The position numbers were made by a program, and so were the translations under genes. Under the pieces are notes generated by a model. The model was not told the DNA's origin. It did no database searches and worked only from the letters and a program-made list of their open reading frames with translations. Below, in pieces: positions 43,666 to 45,242 of a DNA stretch of 45,242 nt (the stretch's first letter is position 1; each line of letters opens with the position of its first letter). Origin of the DNA: Ruegeria lacuscaerulensis ITI-1157 (GTDB lineage: Bacteria; Pseudomonadota; Alphaproteobacteria; Rhodobacterales; Rhodobacteraceae); assembly GCA_000161775.1 (NCBI GenBank), contig GG704596.1, forward strand, positions 317,627 through 362,868, read 5' to 3'.

Positions 43666-43705
43666 GGATAAAATGCGAAGCTTTTTATCCGTTGTGCGCC
43701 TTCCC
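43666..43705. other. candidate oriT (IncQ/MobQ-like)
   Basis: GGATAAAA (43666-43673) and TTTTATCC (43683-43690) form a perfect 8-bp inverted repeat with a 9-base loop, followed directly by GTTGTGCGCCTTCCC. In RSF1010/R1162 the oriT is an inverted repeat followed by TAAATGCGCC-CT, nicked after GCC. The TGCGCC core and its distance match; by analogy the nick would fall after 43700. It lies between the relaxase and the divergent small gene, as in IncQ plasmids. Confidence 0.65.
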
Positions 43706-43740
43706 TATCTCCTTTCCGGACTGGAAATAGGAAACTGATC

Positions 43741-44010
43741 ATGCAATCGAAAAATCTCGACATCTTGGCCGACAAGCGGAAGCAGAACGGCCAGGTTTTG
43801 ATGATGCTCGCCAACTACTGCCGCAAACACCGGATGATAGACTTCGATCTTCGGTGCGCCCCCTCAGACGATTTGGGCCGGATCGGCAACGAAATCGTAG
43901 ATCTTTTCGTAGATCGAATGGGAGAACACCAAGCACAAACGCCCCCGTGTCCGAGGGCGTCTGGCGGAGAAAACACAGCTAAGAATCGTGGCCTATCGCG
44001 GTCGAGGTGA
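43741..44010 (+). CDS. small hypothetical protein divergent from the relaxase
   Basis: An 89-residue open frame with AGGAA seven bases before the ATG. The first 60 residues look protein-like (helical, mixed charge: LDILADKRKQNGQVLMMLANYC) while the tail is Pro/Ser/Arg-rich and runs through a CGCCC/GGGCG hairpin. No family is recognised. Its position across oriT from the relaxase is that of mobC in IncQ plasmids, but sequence resemblance is not evident. It is convergent with the ATPase gene. Confidence 0.45.
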   Translation: MQSKNLDILADKRKQNGQVLMMLANYCRKHRMIDFDLRCAPSDDLGRIGNEIVDLFVDRMGEHQAQTPPCPRASGGENTAKNRGLSRSR

Positions 44011-44018
44011 TGTTTGCA

Positions 44019-45152
44019 TCATGCCGCAGCTTTGCTCTCAATGGCGCGCAACCTGACACCTTTTTCAGATTCTTCTATCTTGCTCTCTGCCAATAAGGCA
44101 TCCAGTGCTGCTCTGACCTTCTTGCGCATTGTATCCGCGTTGCCACGAATGTTGTTGAAAGGCTCGCCGGACATTTCGCCAATCACCTTGGGTTTGTGCC
44201 ATTCGCCGCCATCCCGCCTGTGAAGCTCAGTGAGAACACGCAGCACATCCTTTGATCTTTGGGCGGAAACAGAGGAACCGGCCTTATTTGCTGGTTTGGG
44301 TCTGTTTTCTTCAACGAGCGAACTACTGGGTTCGAAGGGGACAGCCCAAGGCACTGTCGTGATTTCGTCGTGCCGGTTTCTACCGATTTCAAACCCTTTG
44401 ATTTGGAATGCCATAGGTGCGGGTTTGGTGTCTTCTCGCTGCTTATTCACGCGAATGAACACTGTTCCGTCAGGCTGAGATTCGTCGGCTTTGTGAAGCG
44501 TGAAGCCTGTATCGACATTTGCCGTCAAAGTGGTTGAACCGCGTGGCCGGGAGGTTTCACCGGCCCCCATGTGATGGACAATGAGCACATGAGCATTTGT
44601 TGTCTTTGCGAGATAGGTGGCATTTGCCAGGACACGGCTGGTGTCTTTTGAAGAGTTTTCATCACCATCGCCCATGCACAGATTGAGGGTATCAAATACA
44701 ATCAGCAGATCGTCGCAGCCGTTATATTCGCGGAACATCTTAGCATCGGCAGCAAACTGCTTGATCTCTTGCGAATCCGACAGATTGACTGCCATATCCA
44801 AAATCTCAACTGGCGCGGTTTGAGCAGCGTTCTGGCTCAAATACGGATAAGTCCGCTTTAAATATCCTTTCGGAGCTTCTGCGGCGATTATTAGAACAGC
44901 CGCGCGAGCGACATGCATGCCGCAAAAGTCGCGCCCCATCGCTACATGCGCGGCTATGCTTGCAACAATAGCCGACTTCCCGAGATTTGAAGGGCCTGCG
45001 AACATACTGACTTCACCGGGAAACAAAAACCGTTGGACGATGTAGTCAGGATCGGGGTTGGGTCGAAATGTGTTTGCTGAAATCGTTCTGCGCCCCAGTA
45101 TGCGCGGTTTGCAATCATTCTTTGTTTCCTTGAAGTGGTTGGTTTGGCTCAT
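44019..45152 (-). CDS. RepA-like AAA ATPase (AAA_25), replication helicase type
   Basis: A 377-residue RecA-fold ATPase. Walker A is GPSNLGKS at 53-60, Walker B LLIVFDTL with D154, and the LIVHHMGAGETSRPRGSTTL segment resembles RepA/DnaB-like hexameric helicases of IncQ plasmids and mobile elements. The C-terminal 100 residues look like a winged helix (HKPKVIGEMSGEPFNNI). An AGGA ribosome site precedes the ATG. It would drive replication of the excised circle together with an initiator outside the window. About 90 AT-rich bases upstream to the window edge contain no recognisable gene. Confidence 0.85.
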   Translation of the reverse strand: MSQTNHFKETKNDCKPRILGRRTISANTFRPNPDPDYIVQRFLFPGEVSMFAGPSNLGKSAIVASIAAHVAMGRDFCGMHVARAAVLIIAAEAPKGYLKRTYPYLSQNAAQTAPVEILDMAVNLSDSQEIKQFAADAKMFREYNGCDDLLIVFDTLNLCMGDGDENSSKDTSRVLANATYLAKTTNAHVLIVHHMGAGETSRPRGSTTLTANVDTGFTLHKADESQPDGTVFIRVNKQREDTKPAPMAFQIKGFEIGRNRHDEITTVPWAVPFEPSSSLVEENRPKPANKAGSSVSAQRSKDVLRVLTELHRRDGGEWHKPKVIGEMSGEPFNNIRGNADTMRKKVRAALDALLAESKIEESEKGVRLRAIESKAAA

Positions 45153-45242
45153 ATTTTTTCCTGTATCCTAATGTTTTTTAGTGCCCTTGGCGGCACCGAA
45201 ATGGACTTTGGTTCTCCATGTCCGGACGAAAAACAAAACAGG

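Larger units (their letters stand above)
37499..45242. mobile_element. probable tRNA-integrated mobilizable element (left part)
   Basis: From the tRNA-Met 3' end to the window edge the sequence is clearly more AT-rich than the host DNA and changes gene type. It encodes type III restriction-modification, an AlpA-like regulator, a MobA/MobL relaxase, a candidate oriT and a RepA-like ATPase. This is the cargo and backbone of an integrative mobilizable element. No integrase lies next to the tRNA; it must be at the far end outside the window, or be lost. The right end and its direct repeat of the tRNA 3' part are not visible. Confidence 0.8.

Noticed and set aside
1..45242. CRISPR arrays, rRNA genes and insertion sequences
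   Set aside because: No regularly spaced repeats, rRNA signatures or transposase motifs were seen on either strand.

Overview
The window reads as the chromosome of a marine alphaproteobacterium of the Rhodobacteraceae (Roseobacter group). The host part is GC-rich with tightly overlapping operons. It carries a DMSP-lyase-type cupin (DddQ), TRAP transport, a DUF1127 protein and an alphaproteobacterial elongator tRNA-Met. About 37.4 kb is dense host catabolic DNA. The last 7.8 kb, after the tRNA, is visibly more AT-rich and has the content of a mobile element.

Region 1 (75-7699, minus strand) is a beta-oxidation operon. In transcription order it encodes a fused enoyl-CoA hydratase/3-hydroxyacyl-CoA dehydrogenase, a thiolase, large and small acyl-CoA dehydrogenases, a hotdog thioesterase and an acyl-CoA ligase. 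This resembles the pim operon for dicarboxylic and ring-derived acyl-CoAs. Its upstream region holds a strong palindrome plus a third half-site. Region 2 (7951-9507, plus strand) has a Tat-exported cyclase-family hydrolase, an AhpD-like protein and a DUF1127 protein.

Region 3 (9504-19576) is a divergent cluster. The minus arm is a chain of ATGA-overlapping genes: a DMGDH-like oxidoreductase with a GcvT domain, an MDR dehydrogenase, DddQ and two enolase-superfamily enzymes, followed by a class III aminotransferase. The plus arm is an RpiR regulator, a Rieske oxygenase and a carboxymuconolactone-decarboxylase-like protein. An 8-bp inverted repeat lies between the arms. The gene content looks like catabolism of a methylated onium compound (betaine or DMSP type).

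Region 4 (19768-34825) is a phenylacetate (paa) regulon. It contains paaJ, paaABCDE, an extra PaaA-like ferritin-fold gene, a small Cys protein, a TetR regulator, paaK, paaI, paaG, a complete DctPQM TRAP transporter, paaZ and paaX. Two promoters share a 16/21 candidate operator. No separate paaF or paaH is present; the bifunctional enzyme of region 1 could supply those steps. A Baeyer-Villiger-type monooxygenase and an alpha/beta hydrolase follow (34898-37350).

Region 5 (37422-end) starts with tRNA-Met(CAT) and continues into a probable integrated mobilizable element. It carries a type III restriction-modification system, an AlpA-like regulator, a MobA/MobL relaxase with a nested coiled-coil/membrane protein gene, a candidate IncQ/MobQ-like oriT, and a RepA-like AAA ATPase. 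The element runs off the right edge and no integrase is visible.
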